DNA from: Deltaproteobacteria bacterium
GTDB taxonomy: Bacteria > Myxococcota_A > UBA796 > SXON01
DNA length: 64,000 nt
NCBI GenBank assembly: GCA_947445035.1
Contig: CANFCK010000001.1
Span: forward strand, 548,044-612,043
Reading direction: 5' to 3'
The position numbers and the translations under genes are program-made. Below, piece after piece: positions 63,905 to 64,000 of this stretch. How positions within the stretch are numbered: the stretch's first letter is position 1; each line of letters starts with the position of its first letter. The notes under the pieces are model-generated. The model was not told the origin of the DNA, did not search any database, and saw only the letters and a list, made by a program, of their open reading frames with translations.

Positions 63905-64000
63905 ATGTTGCTCGTGCTCCCGCTTCTGGTCTCCTTCGCCACGGCCGCGGGCCCCCGACCGCCAGCTGCGGAGCAACGGCAGACGTCGGACCCCTGGGCC
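63905..64000 (+). CDS. Start of a secreted protein (truncated by window end)
   Basis: 32 residues visible from ATG 63905. MLLVLPLLVSFATAAGPRPP is a clean signal peptide with an Ala-x-Ala-type cleavage (ATAAG). The mature start (AAEQRQTSDPWA) gives no family clue. Confidence 0.6.
   Translation, partial: MLLVLPLLVSFATAAGPRPPAAEQRQTSDPWA

Overview
The window is high-GC Gram-negative chromosomal DNA containing the replication-origin region. The core block (about 46.3-63.5 kb) is mnmE-jag-yidC-yidD-rnpA-rpmH on the minus strand, divergent from dnaA-dnaN-recF-gyrB-fabH-like...gyrA on the plus strand. A 16-bp palindrome that looks like a ParB site (parS) lies just after gyrA. Lipoproteins with MopE-type Asp/Cys metal-binding motifs, FG-GAP and PKD-like repeats, an FHA-sigma54 activator, a kinase-like pseudoenzyme, paired ArsA-like ATPases and the GTTCCACGTGGAAC parS form all suggest Myxococcota (the old Deltaproteobacteria). 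This is inference from gene content; no 16S rRNA is present.

Layout. 1-6.3 kb: a truncated FG-GAP lipoprotein gene, a small lipoprotein, then a plus-strand three-gene envelope/glycan operon (polytopic membrane protein, left-handed beta-helix protein, GT2 glycosyltransferase). 6.35 kb: tRNA-Gly(GCC) with a clear intrinsic terminator. 6.6-9.6 kb: a lamin-tail/PKD lipoprotein and two overlapping ferredoxin genes. 9.7-13.6 kb: a NatAB-like ABC exporter operon including an ABC permease fused to a CPBP protease. 13.6-18.6 kb: a transmembrane pseudokinase, a PAS-like remnant, a TolC protein, an alpha/beta hydrolase lipoprotein and Lgt. 18.7-24.2 kb: RadC, an FHA-FHA-sigma54 activator coupled to a lipoprotein, an M14 carboxypeptidase and a class III cyclase. 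24.3-28.9 kb: a tightly coupled GldA/GldF/GldG-like ABC operon ending in a DUF4340 protein. 28.9-37.3 kb: an RND/MMPL exporter, a sigma-28-family factor, an outer-membrane protein, a glycosyltransferase and a hybrid histidine kinase. 37.3-39.7 kb: a class II aldolase with a Cys-rich tail, an ACC-deaminase-family enzyme and a tetraheme cytochrome. 39.7-45 kb: ferredoxin, peptide deformylase with an acidic tail, DUF1697, LysM/TPR protein, SCO1, a TPR protein and GshB.

Most genes on a strand overlap by 1-4 bases (ATGA, GTGA), which indicates long translationally coupled operons. I saw no insertion sequence, prophage, CRISPR array or defence island. The least ordinary items are: altered DnaA recognition-helix residues next to two TTATCCATA 9-mers; the rpmH/rnpA overlap; the asymmetric ArsA pair; two RNA-binding proteins with long low-complexity segments; the pseudokinase; the aldolase/PLP/tetraheme set; and a TfoX-like gene reduced by an internal deletion beside parS.
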